Assembly: GCA_029562975.1 (NCBI GenBank)
Contig: JAKQTR010000041.1
Span: forward strand, 310,001-374,000
Direction: 5' to 3'
From: Acidobacteriota bacterium
GTDB lineage: Bacteria; Acidobacteriota; Vicinamibacteria; Vicinamibacterales; JAKQTR01
Length of the DNA stretch: 64,000 nucleotides
The notes below the pieces were generated by a model that was not told the origin of the DNA, ran no database searches, and saw only the letters and a list, made by a program, of their open reading frames with translations. A program made the translations under genes and the position numbers. This document shows, piece by piece, positions 34,487-42,296 of the stretch (the first letter of the stretch is position 1; the number at the start of each line of letters is the position of its first letter).

Positions 34487-37400
34487 ATGTTCGTCGAACT
34501 GCACGCCGCATCCGCCTTCAGCTTTCTCGAAGGAGCGTCGCTGCCCGAGGCGCTCGTCGAGCGCGCGGCGTCGCTCGGCTACCCCGCCCTGGCGCTGGTC
34601 GATCGCGACGGGGTCTATGGCGCGCCGCGGTTCCACAAGGCGGCGAAGGCGGCGGGGCTGAAAGCCATCATCGGGTGCGAGTTGACGATGATGGGGGCAG
34701 ACGCCGGACTGCAGACGACGAGGCAGGAATCTCGATCTCCGACCCCCGATCCCCGACTCCAGAATTCCGAAGCCCGAACCTGGCGTTTGCCCGTTCTCAT
34801 CGAAACGCGCGCCGGCTACCAGAGCCTCTGCCGCCTGCTCACGCGCGCGAAGCTGCGCGCGCCGAAAGGGGAGGGCGCGCTGGCGCTCGGCGAGCTCGAG
34901 GGCTGCACCGACGGCCTCATCGCCGTGATCGGCCGCGAAGCCCTGGCGGCGGGCCGCCACGGCGTGGGGGGCCTGGTCGATCGGCTGGTGGGCGTGTTCG
35001 GCCGCGCGAACGTGCGTCTCGAGCTGCAGCGCCACTTTCAGCGCGACGAGGAGCTGGCAGGCGGCATGCTGCGCGATCTCGCGGCCGCGTTCCACGTGCC
35101 GCTCATCGCGTCGAACGGCGTCCGTTTCGCGGAGCCGTCGGATCGCCCGCTCTTCGACGTGCTCACCTGCATCCGCCACAAGACGACGATCGAGCGGGCC
35201 GGCCGGCGGCTGACGCCGAACGCCGAGCGGTACCTGAAGCCGCCGGCGGAGATGGCGAGCCTCTTCGCGGATCACCCCGGCGCGCTGGCGGAGACGCGCG
35301 CGCTCGCGGATCGCATCCAGTACTCGATGGCGGACCTCGGCTACCGCTTTCCCGACTACCCCGTGCCGGCCGGCGAGACCGCCGGCTCGTTCCTGCGCGC
35401 GATCACGCTCGTCGGCGCGCGCGAGCGCTACCGGCCGTTCCACGCCCGCGCGCGCGCCCAGATCGAGCGCGAGCTGGCCATCATCGAGAAGCTCGATCTG
35501 CCCGGCTACTTCCTCATCGTCTGGGACATCGTGAACTTCTGCCGGGAGCAGGGGATTCTCGTGCAGGGCCGCGGGTCGGCGGCCAACAGCGCCGTGTGCT
35601 ACAGCCTCGGGATCACGGCGGTGGACCCGGTCGGCATGGAGCTGCTCTTCGAGCGGTTCCTGTCGGAGGAGCGCGGCGAGTGGCCCGACATCGACCTGGA
35701 TCTGCCGAGCGGCGACCGCCGCGAGCGCGTCATCCAGCATGTCTACGGGAAGTACGGCGCGTACGGCGCGGCGATGACGGCCAACGTGATCACGTACCGC
35801 GGCCGCAGCGCGTCGCGCGAGGTGGGGAAGGTGATGGGCCTGGAGCCGGCGCAGATCGACCGGCTCGCGGGGCTCCTGGGCCGCTATGGCCACGGCCACT
35901 TCGATGGCCGCGACGCGAGCGGCGGCTCCGGGGACGGCAGCGGCGGGGAGGCCGAGGGCGGGGACGCGCAGGCGATGGCGCGCGATCTGCGCACGGCCGG
36001 CCTCGATCCCGACGAGCCGCGCGTCCGTCTGTTCGTGGATTTGTGGCGGCGCATCCAGGACGTGCCGCGCCACCTCGGGCAGCACTCGGGCGGCATGGTG
36101 CTGTGCCGCGGGCGCTTGGACGAGGTGGTGCCGCTGGAGAACGCGAGCATGCCGGGCCGCGTGGTGGTGCAGTGGGACAAGGAGGACTGCGCCGACATGG
36201 GGATCGTGAAGATCGACCTGCTCGGCCTCGGCATGCTGGCCGCGCTGCAGGACGCCTTCACGACGATCAACGCGCGGCGCCTCCCCGGCACGGCGCCGAT
36301 CGAGATGTGGAGCATCCCGCCGGACGACCCGCAGGTGTACGACCTGCTGCAGCGCGCCGACACGGTGGGCGTGTTCCAGGTGGAGTCGCGCGCCCAGATG
36401 GCGACATTGCCCCGGCTCCGGCCCGTCCGCTTCTACGATCTGGTCGTGGAAGTGGCGCTCATCCGGCCCGGCCCCATCACCGGCCAGATGGTGCACCCGT
36501 ACCTCGACCGGCGGGCCGGCCGCGCGGAGGTGGTCTATCCCCACCCGTCGCTCGAGCCGATCCTGAAGCGCACGCTCGGCGTGCCGCTCTTCCAGGAGCA
36601 GCTGCTGCGCATGGCCATGACGGCGGCGGGCTTCACCGGCGGCCAGGCGGAGGAGCTGCGCCGCGCCATGGGCTTCAAGCGATCGGAGCGGCGCATGCGC
36701 GCCATCGAGGAGCAGCTGCGCGAGGGGATGGCGCGCAACGGGATCACCGGCGAAGCGGCCGACTCGGTGGTCCGGGCGATCACCTCGTTCGCGCTCTACG
36801 GCTTTCCCGAGTCGCACTCGGCGAGCTTCGCGCTCATCGTCTATGCCAGCGCGTACCTCAAGGCGCACTACCCGGCCGCCTTCTATGCGGCGCTGCTGAA
36901 CAACCAGCCGATGGGGTTCTACCACCCGGCCACGCTGGTGAAGGACGCGCAGCGGCACGGCGTGCGTTTCGCCCCCATCGACGTGCAGCAATCCCGCTGG
37001 GCGTGCGACGTCGAGGCGGACGGCGCGGTGCGCCTGGGGCTGAAGTACGTGAATGGGCTGCGGCGGCAGACGGGGGCGGCGATCGAGGCGTTCGGAATCC
37101 CGAGCCCCGAGCCCCGAGTCCGGTTCCGTTCCCTCGAGGACTTCATCGCCCGCACGGGCGTGAATCGCGAGGAGCTGGCTACGCTGGCCGAGATCGGCGC
37201 GCTCAACGCCTTCGGCCACCACCGCCGGGAAGCCCTGTGGCAGATCGAGAGGGCCGTGAGGCCGGCGGGGGAGCTCTTCGAAGACGGGATCAGGGACTGG
37301 GCGCTAGGCGCCAGTGAGGCCGAAGCTCGTCGCACTGCGGATCAGCCCGCCGCGCCTGACGTCGCGCCACCAGCCCCTGGCGCACAGCGCCCGGGCCCTG

Positions 37401-37873
37401 ACGTGCCGGCGCCTGGCGCCGAGTCCCTGGCGCCCGGTCCTTGCCCCTTGCCGCCGATGTCCCTGACCGAGCGCCTCGTGGCCGACTACGAGGGCACGCG
37501 CCTCACCATCGGCCCGCACCCGATGGCGCTGCGGCGGCGCGAGCTGTCGCTGCGCGGCGTTCTGCGCGCCTCGGATCTCCCGCTCGAGCGCCAGGGCCGC
37601 CGCGTCCGCGTGGCCGGCACGGTCATCACGCGGCAGCGCCCGGGCACGGCCAAGGGGTTCGTGTTCCTCACCCTCGAGGACGAAACCGGCATCAGCAACG
37701 TCATCGTGCGCCCGGATGTCTTCGCCCGCGAGCGCCTGGCCATCCTGGATGAGCCGTTCCTGCTCGTCGAAGGCGTCCTGCAGAACCAGGACCGCGTCGT
37801 GTCCGTGCGCGCCGAGCGCGTCGAGGGCATCGCGGGCGTGCCGGTCGAAATCGGCTCGCACGACTTCTACTAG
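34487..37873 (+). CDS. dnaE2: Error-prone DNA polymerase III alpha subunit DnaE2
   Basis: 1128 aa C-family polymerase used for translesion synthesis with ImuB. N-terminal PHP domain (FVELHAASAFSFLEGAS, LALVDRDGVYGAPRFHKA, AIIGCEL), palm motifs GRGSAANSAVCYSLG (about 362) and EWPDIDLDLPSGDR (about 399) with the paired catalytic aspartates, PHTLGVPLFQEQ-type finger region (HPSLEPILKRTLGVPLFQEQ), tandem HhH near the C terminus and an OB fold (VRVAGTVITRQRPGTAKGFV). The usual PHP HxH at the start is HAA here. It is longer than typical DnaE2 (about 1030-1080 aa) because of heptamer-repeat insertions at 34728, 37096 and 37320-37450. It starts 6 bp after the imuB stop. Confidence 0.95.
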   Translation: MFVELHAASAFSFLEGASLPEALVERAASLGYPALALVDRDGVYGAPRFHKAAKAAGLKAIIGCELTMMGADAGLQTTRQESRSPTPDPRLQNSEARTWRLPVLIETRAGYQSLCRLLTRAKLRAPKGEGALALGELEGCTDGLIAVIGREALAAGRHGVGGLVDRLVGVFGRANVRLELQRHFQRDEELAGGMLRDLAAAFHVPLIASNGVRFAEPSDRPLFDVLTCIRHKTTIERAGRRLTPNAERYLKPPAEMASLFADHPGALAETRALADRIQYSMADLGYRFPDYPVPAGETAGSFLRAITLVGARERYRPFHARARAQIERELAIIEKLDLPGYFLIVWDIVNFCREQGILVQGRGSAANSAVCYSLGITAVDPVGMELLFERFLSEERGEWPDIDLDLPSGDRRERVIQHVYGKYGAYGAAMTANVITYRGRSASREVGKVMGLEPAQIDRLAGLLGRYGHGHFDGRDASGGSGDGSGGEAEGGDAQAMARDLRTAGLDPDEPRVRLFVDLWRRIQDVPRHLGQHSGGMVLCRGRLDEVVPLENASMPGRVVVQWDKEDCADMGIVKIDLLGLGMLAALQDAFTTINARRLPGTAPIEMWSIPPDDPQVYDLLQRADTVGVFQVESRAQMATLPRLRPVRFYDLVVEVALIRPGPITGQMVHPYLDRRAGRAEVVYPHPSLEPILKRTLGVPLFQEQLLRMAMTAAGFTGGQAEELRRAMGFKRSERRMRAIEEQLREGMARNGITGEAADSVVRAITSFALYGFPESHSASFALIVYASAYLKAHYPAAFYAALLNNQPMGFYHPATLVKDAQRHGVRFAPIDVQQSRWACDVEADGAVRLGLKYVNGLRRQTGAAIEAFGIPSPEPRVRFRSLEDFIARTGVNREELATLAEIGALNAFGHHRREALWQIERAVRPAGELFEDGIRDWALGASEAEARRTADQPAAPDVAPPAPGAQRPGPDVPAPGAESLAPGPCPLPPMSLTERLVADYEGTRLTIGPHPMALRRRELSLRGVLRASDLPLERQGRRVRVAGTVITRQRPGTAKGFVFLTLEDETGISNVIVRPDVFARERLAILDEPFLLVEGVLQNQDRVVSVRAERVEGIAGVPVEIGSHDFY
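34728..34783. repeat. Eight-unit heptamer array inside dnaE2
   Basis: Eight consecutive 7-bp units, each starting with A and most ending in G: AATCTCG, ATCTCCG, ACCCCCG, ATCCCCG, ACTCCAG, AATTCCG, AAGCCCG, AACCTGG. The array lies in the PHP domain between IIGCELTM and RLPVLIETRAGY and encodes an in-frame SRSPTPDPRLQNSEAR-type linker. Confidence 0.9.
37096..37123. repeat. Four-unit heptamer array inside dnaE2
   Basis: AATCCCG, AGCCCCG, AGCCCCG, AGTCCGG in register, encoding GIPSPEPRVR between the polymerase core and the HhH region. Confidence 0.85.
37422..37449. repeat. Degenerate heptamer array inside dnaE2
   Basis: AGTCCCT, GGCGCCC, GGTCCTT, GCCCCTT in 7-bp register, at the end of a roughly 45-codon Pro/Ala-rich linker (from about 37311) before the OB domain. 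Weaker than the other arrays but the same period and base pattern. Confidence 0.5.
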
Positions 37874-37982
37874 CCCCGGAGCTCATCCCGGTCGGTCACG
37901 TTCGCTCCGGCTCACGCATGCTGAAGCCTGCGGGCTCCATTCCGGCGCATCCTCGACTGAAGTGAGCGCCGGTCCACGGGAG

Positions 37983-38017
37983 ATTCTGACTTCTGACTTC
38001 TGAATTCCGGATTCTGA
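37983..38017. repeat. Five-unit heptamer array between dnaE2 and the methyltransferase gene
   Basis: ATTCTGA, CTTCTGA, CTTCTGA, ATTCCGG, ATTCTGA end to end, finishing 2 bp before the ATG of the next gene. Its position takes up the expected ribosome-binding site of that start. Confidence 0.9.
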
Positions 38018-38019
38018 CT

Positions 38020-39264
38020 ATGATCTCCCCGATGACCGCCGACGAACTGCTCCGCCACGTGTCCGCCTTCAGGTGGCACCATCATGCCACCCGCGAGACG
38101 ATGACCACCGCGCCGCTGGCCGACGGGCGCGTGGCGGCGGTGCCGACCTTCGTGAACGAGTTCTGGACGAGCAAGCAGCGCGCCGCGCACAGCCTGCACG
38201 AGATCTCCTACCGCGCGTGCTTCAAGCCGCAGCTGCCGCGGTTCTTCATCGACCGGCTCACCGAGCCCGGCGCCGTCGTGTACGACCCGTTCGCCGGACG
38301 GGGCACCACGCCGCTCGAGGCGGCACTCGCGGGCCGCACGCCGGTCGCGTGCGACATCAACCCGCTCAGCGCCATCCTGCTGGAACCGCGGCTCTCGCCG
38401 CCGGCCGTGGAGGACGTGCGCCGGCGGCTGGACACCATCGACCTGGGAGCGCAGGCCCGGGTCCGGCACGATCTCGAGGCCTTCTACCACCCGGCGACGC
38501 TGCGCGAGATCACGTCCCTGCGTGCCTACCTGCTGGAGCGCGAGCGGGCGGGCTTGCTCGACGCGGCGGATCGGTGGATCCGCATGGTGACGGTCAACCG
38601 GCTGACGGGGCACTCGGCGGGCTTCCTGTCGGTCTATACCCTGCCGCCCAATCAGGCGACGTCGGTCGCCTCGCAGCTGAAGATCAATGCCGCGCGCGGC
38701 CAGGTTCCGCCGCGGCGCGACCTCCGGGCCGTCGTCCTGAAGAAGACGCGCGCCCTGCTGAGAGACTTCGGCGAGGCCGATGCGCGGGCCCTCGCGAGGG
38801 CGGCGGAGCGGGCCCGGATCTTCACCCGGGCCGCCCACGACACGCCGGCCCTCCGCGGCGGCTCCGTTGATCTGGTCGTCACCTCGCCGCCGTTTCTGAC
38901 GATCGTCAACTACAGGCTCGACAACTGGCTGCGGTGCTGGTTCTGCGGCATCGACCCGGGCGACGTCCATCTGACCAGCGCACACAGCCTCGCCGAGTGG
39001 CAGCAGGAGATGACCCGCGTTTTCGGCGAGCTGCGCCGGGTGCTCAGGCCTGGGGCGTGCGCCGCCTTCGAAGTCGGCGAAGTGAGAGGGGGCGCGGTGC
39101 GGCTAGAGGAGGCCGCGATCCCGGCGGCCATGGACGCGGGCCTCGAACCGGTGTTCGTGCTGATCAACGCGCAGACGTTCACGAAGACGGCGAACATCTG
39201 GGGCGTGGCGAACAACCGCTTCGGCACGAACACGAACCGGGTGGTGCTCCTGCGCAGGCCCTGA
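38020..39264 (+). CDS. Orphan DNA methyltransferase (N4-cytosine/N6-adenine type)
   Basis: 414 aa. The SAM motif VYDPFAGRGTTPLEAAL is near residue 87 and the catalytic motif VVTSPPFLTIVNYRL near 290, so motif I precedes the target-recognition region and motif IV, the alpha-group order. TSPPF in place of DPPY suggests N4-cytosine methylation. WGVANNRFGTNTNRVVLLRR closes the protein. No restriction endonuclease, specificity subunit or BREX/DISARM gene is adjacent. Two starts are possible, ATG 38020 and ATG 38032; the heptamer repeat directly upstream leaves 38020 without a Shine-Dalgarno sequence. Could be a regulatory orphan methylase. Confidence 0.8.
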   Translation: MISPMTADELLRHVSAFRWHHHATRETMTTAPLADGRVAAVPTFVNEFWTSKQRAAHSLHEISYRACFKPQLPRFFIDRLTEPGAVVYDPFAGRGTTPLEAALAGRTPVACDINPLSAILLEPRLSPPAVEDVRRRLDTIDLGAQARVRHDLEAFYHPATLREITSLRAYLLERERAGLLDAADRWIRMVTVNRLTGHSAGFLSVYTLPPNQATSVASQLKINAARGQVPPRRDLRAVVLKKTRALLRDFGEADARALARAAERARIFTRAAHDTPALRGGSVDLVVTSPPFLTIVNYRLDNWLRCWFCGIDPGDVHLTSAHSLAEWQQEMTRVFGELRRVLRPGACAAFEVGEVRGGAVRLEEAAIPAAMDAGLEPVFVLINAQTFTKTANIWGVANNRFGTNTNRVVLLRRP

Positions 39265-39278
39265 CTCCGCGCGCCGGC

Positions 39279-40337
39279 TCAGCCGTCTGCCCCGGCGGGT
39301 CCGCCGGCGGGACGGCCGCCGGCCTCGAGCGCCTGCAGGTACGCCGCCTCGGCTGCCGGGTCCGGCCGCACGCCATCGATGGCCGCCCGGCGCCGGAGGA
39401 ACGCAAGTTCGCTCGCGGCGCGGTGATAGGCGCGCCGCCTTCGCCAGTCCGCGACGCCGCCTCGCTGCAGGGCGGTCGTGAGCGCATGCAGCCGGCCGCG
39501 CACCGAGCACAGCAGCGCGTAGTCGCCCGCGCCGATGAGGCCCGCGGCCGCCTCCGGCGCCAGGTGCGCCTGGAGGATCCGCCCCTCGAATCTGAGGGCG
39601 AACCCCACCGAGGCGAAGAGCGCGGCCAGGGCGGGCAGCATCACGAGGGCATAGACGCCGAAGAAGACGAGGCCCGCCGAGGCGCCCGCGTTCCAGACGG
39701 CATGGAGCAGGACCGCGCCCGCGAAGCCCGCTGCAGGCGCCGCGATGGACACCGCGCGCGACCTGGACTGGCGCGCGACGCCCAGCCCGAGGCCGGTGAG
39801 GCTGGTGAAGAGCGGATGGGAGAACGGCGCCAGCACGCCGCGCAGGGTGAAGAGGACGGCCAGGCCGCCGGCGCCGCCCTTCTGGAAGGCCCGGCCGTAG
39901 TAGTCCACGTTCTCGGCGAAGGCGAACCCGAGGCCGACCATGGCGGCGTAGATCACGCCGTCCACCGCGCCGTCGAACTCGTCGCGCCTGCGCAGGAACA
40001 GCCACGCGAGCACGGCGCCCTTCAGGGCCTCTTCCACCAGCGGCGCCGTCAGGATCGACGTGAGCACGGCGCCGATGGCGTCCTCCATCACGCCGTTGGC
40101 CAGACCGGCCCCGACGACGGCAGCGGACGCGCCCCAGAGGAATGCGACGGCGAGCAGGGCGCGGGGCTCCGGTTCGAAACGGTCGAGCCACAGCGCGACG
40201 GCGAGATAAAGCGGCAGCGGGAGCAGCGCAACGGCGGCTGCCGCGACGAACGCCGCACCACCCACGCTGGCGGCCGTCAGCGCCAGCATCCCCGCGGCGA
40301 GCACGCCGAGCCCGACGAGGGGGCGCGCGCAGGGCAT
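39279..40337 (-). CDS. PrsW-family intramembrane metalloprotease
   Basis: 352 aa with about eight transmembrane helices. The glutamate-rich metal site motifs are present: PLVEEALKGAVLAW (EExxK), GLGFAFAENVDYYGRAF, HPLFTSLTGLGLG and LLHAVWNAGAS. In Bacillus, PrsW cleaves an anti-sigma factor (RsiW) within the membrane; the CPBP-like superfamily also includes CAAX proteases. A cytosolic helical tail of about 90 residues follows the last helix. No sigma/anti-sigma pair is nearby, so the substrate is unknown. Confidence 0.87.
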   Translation of the reverse strand: MPCARPLVGLGVLAAGMLALTAASVGGAAFVAAAAVALLPLPLYLAVALWLDRFEPEPRALLAVAFLWGASAAVVGAGLANGVMEDAIGAVLTSILTAPLVEEALKGAVLAWLFLRRRDEFDGAVDGVIYAAMVGLGFAFAENVDYYGRAFQKGGAGGLAVLFTLRGVLAPFSHPLFTSLTGLGLGVARQSRSRAVSIAAPAAGFAGAVLLHAVWNAGASAGLVFFGVYALVMLPALAALFASVGFALRFEGRILQAHLAPEAAAGLIGAGDYALLCSVRGRLHALTTALQRGGVADWRRRRAYHRAASELAFLRRRAAIDGVRPDPAAEAAYLQALEAGGRPAGGPAGADG

Positions 40338-40348
40338 GCGGCGCCGCC

Positions 40349-41545
40349 TTATCTCCCCGCCGTGAGCATGATTTCCACGCGCGCCGGCGGGCTCACGAGC
40401 CCGGCGACCACGAGGCTGCCCACGGGCAGCCGGCCGCCTGCCCGCTGGCGGAAGATCTCGATCACGGCTTCGGCAGAGGCCGCGTCGGTCACGTACACCA
40501 CCGAGTCCACGACGTCCGCCCAGCCGTAGCCCGCCGCCTTCATCGTCCGTTCGAGGCGGTCGAGCGCTTCCTTCGCCTGGGCCGCCGCATCAGCGTCGGC
40601 GCCCGCGGCCACGCCGAGCATGCCGGAGAGAAACAGGGTGGGGCCGGCTTCGATGGCCGAACTCAGGACGGGACTCGGCCGGCCCGGCGAGCCGTCCGCG
40701 TTCGGCGTCGCGTGCGCGGATCTCGGCCGGCGCGCGGAGGCGACCAGCGTGATCTCGATGGCGTAGTCCGGAGAGGTCAGTTGCGCCACGACTGTCGCCC
40801 TGGCGGGAGGCGCGGACGGGAAGTACGTCCGGTAGACCGCGTTCATGCGTTCGAAGTCGCCGACATCGGTCAGGAAGACCCTGGCGGCCGTGACGTCCGA
40901 GAGCGAGAGCCCTGCGGCCTGCAGCACTGCGCTCGCGTGGTCGAGGACGGTCCGCGTCTGCGTTTCGATGTCGCCGGTCACGACGGCGTTGTCCGCGCCC
41001 CGCCGAGACACGATGCCCGAGAGGAACAGCGTGTCGCCCGCGCGGATGGCCGGGCTGTAAGGCAGGGCCGATGCCTGCCATCCCGGCGGAACGACGATCT
41101 CCCTGGATGTGCCGGCGGAGGCCGCAATGGCGGACACCTGAAGCCGCGCGCTCGCGACCGGCAGGCGGCCGACGATAGTGGTCCGCGTCGGCCGGCCCGC
41201 GGGCCAGACCGCGTTCCACGCGGCGTTCAATGCCGGAAAGTCCCCGGCGTCCGCCAGCACCACCGTCGCCGACACGACGCGGTCGATCGTCGTGCCGGCG
41301 CCGTCGAGGCGGGCCTTCAGCTCCTCGAACACGCCAGCCGCCTGCGTCTCGAACGCGGCAGACGAGTCGGGCGGCAGGATCGCGGAAACGTACACGAGGC
41401 CGCCGCGGGAGGCGGCGGGGGCGAACGCAGCCTGGGCCGGCGGCCGAGCGGAGGCCTGGGCGATGGGCGCCGGAGGGCCGGCGCCCGCGCACGTGGGCAT
41501 CGAGGCCGCGGCAGCCGCGGCGAGGGCGGCCAGCTTCAGGGTCAT
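40349..41545 (-). CDS. Secreted protein with three tandem Rid (YjgF/YER057c/UK114) domains
   Basis: 398 aa from ATG 41545 (GGAGG seven bases upstream) with a signal peptide ending around residue 22. Three Rid domains follow, at about 45-145, 155-275 and 290-398. Each has the LVYVSAIL / LFLSGIV / LFLSGML strand, a long helix and a VVxATVVLAD-like strand. Domain 1 (RPTRTTIVGRLPV) and domain 2 (PPARATVVAQL) keep the Arg that in RidA binds the imine carboxylate; domain 3 reads LPVGSLVVAGL and has lost it. Single Rid domains trimerise, so one chain may imitate a RidA trimer. Export to the periplasm is unusual for this family. Confidence 0.82.
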   Translation of the reverse strand: MTLKLAALAAAAAASMPTCAGAGPPAPIAQASARPPAQAAFAPAASRGGLVYVSAILPPDSSAAFETQAAGVFEELKARLDGAGTTIDRVVSATVVLADAGDFPALNAAWNAVWPAGRPTRTTIVGRLPVASARLQVSAIAASAGTSREIVVPPGWQASALPYSPAIRAGDTLFLSGIVSRRGADNAVVTGDIETQTRTVLDHASAVLQAAGLSLSDVTAARVFLTDVGDFERMNAVYRTYFPSAPPARATVVAQLTSPDYAIEITLVASARRPRSAHATPNADGSPGRPSPVLSSAIEAGPTLFLSGMLGVAAGADADAAAQAKEALDRLERTMKAAGYGWADVVDSVVYVTDAASAEAVIEIFRQRAGGRLPVGSLVVAGLVSPPARVEIMLTAGR

Positions 41546-41604
41546 CGGCGATCCTCCACATACGGCGGCATGCGCGTGCCGGCGACCGGTGTATCTTAGA
41601 CCGG

Positions 41605-42291
41605 ATGGCGACAAGGCCGCGCGTCTTCTACCTCCATGGGCTCGCCTCCTCCGCCCGCTCTGCCAAGGCGCAGTACTTCGCCGAGCGCCTGGCGGCCCGC
41701 GGCCTCGAACTGCACTGCCCGGACTTCAACGAGCCGGAGTTCGAGACGCTCACGTGCTCGCGCATGATCCGGCAGGTCGAGGCTGCGATGGCGGCGCTGC
41801 CGCCGGGTCCCGTGGCGATCATCGGCTCGAGCCTTGGCGGGTTCGTGGCCTGGCACGTGGCGGCCCGCCAGTCCGCCCTGCGGCGGAGCCGCGCGGGCAC
41901 GGCGCACCCGATCGATCGGCTGATCCTGCTCGCGCCCGCCTTCGATTTCGGGCGGACGCCCCTCGGCGGGATGGACGCCGCGGGCCTTGAGGCGTGGCGG
42001 CGCACCGACCGCTTCGAGGTCTTCCACCATGCCGAGAACCGGACGCGGTTCCTTCGCTACGCGCTCTACGAGGACGCCCGGCAGTACGACAGCGCGGCCT
42101 GCGCAGTGGAGGTCCCGACGCTCGTCTTCCAGGGCCTGCGCGACGCCATCGTCGACCCGGGGATGGTGCGGCGGTTCGCAGCAGGCAGGCCTTCGCTCAC
42201 GACTCGGTTCGTGGACGACGACCACCAGCTCTCGGCCAGCACCGGCATCATCTGGCGAGAGTCGGCCGCCTTCCTCGGGCTGATCACCTGA
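41605..42291 (+). CDS. YqiA-like alpha/beta hydrolase (esterase)
   Basis: 228 aa. YLHGLASSARSAKAQ at the start, nucleophile elbow IIGSSLGGFVAW (Ser about 75), then an acid in the FQGLRDAIVD strand and catalytic His in VDDDHQLSAS make a complete triad. The pattern matches the UPF0227/YqiA esterases. A TATCTT at 41592-41597 could be the -10 element. The next gene starts six bases after the stop, so they are probably cotranscribed. Confidence 0.83.
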   Translation: MATRPRVFYLHGLASSARSAKAQYFAERLAARGLELHCPDFNEPEFETLTCSRMIRQVEAAMAALPPGPVAIIGSSLGGFVAWHVAARQSALRRSRAGTAHPIDRLILLAPAFDFGRTPLGGMDAAGLEAWRRTDRFEVFHHAENRTRFLRYALYEDARQYDSAACAVEVPTLVFQGLRDAIVDPGMVRRFAAGRPSLTTRFVDDDHQLSASTGIIWRESAAFLGLIT

Positions 42292-42296
42292 TCGCC

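Noticed and set aside
33476-37222. Minus-strand open frame of about 1248 codons opposite imuB-dnaE2
   Set aside because: Arg/Gln/His-rich shadow typical of the antisense of high-GC genes; no motifs, while the plus strand encodes clear ImuB and DnaE2.
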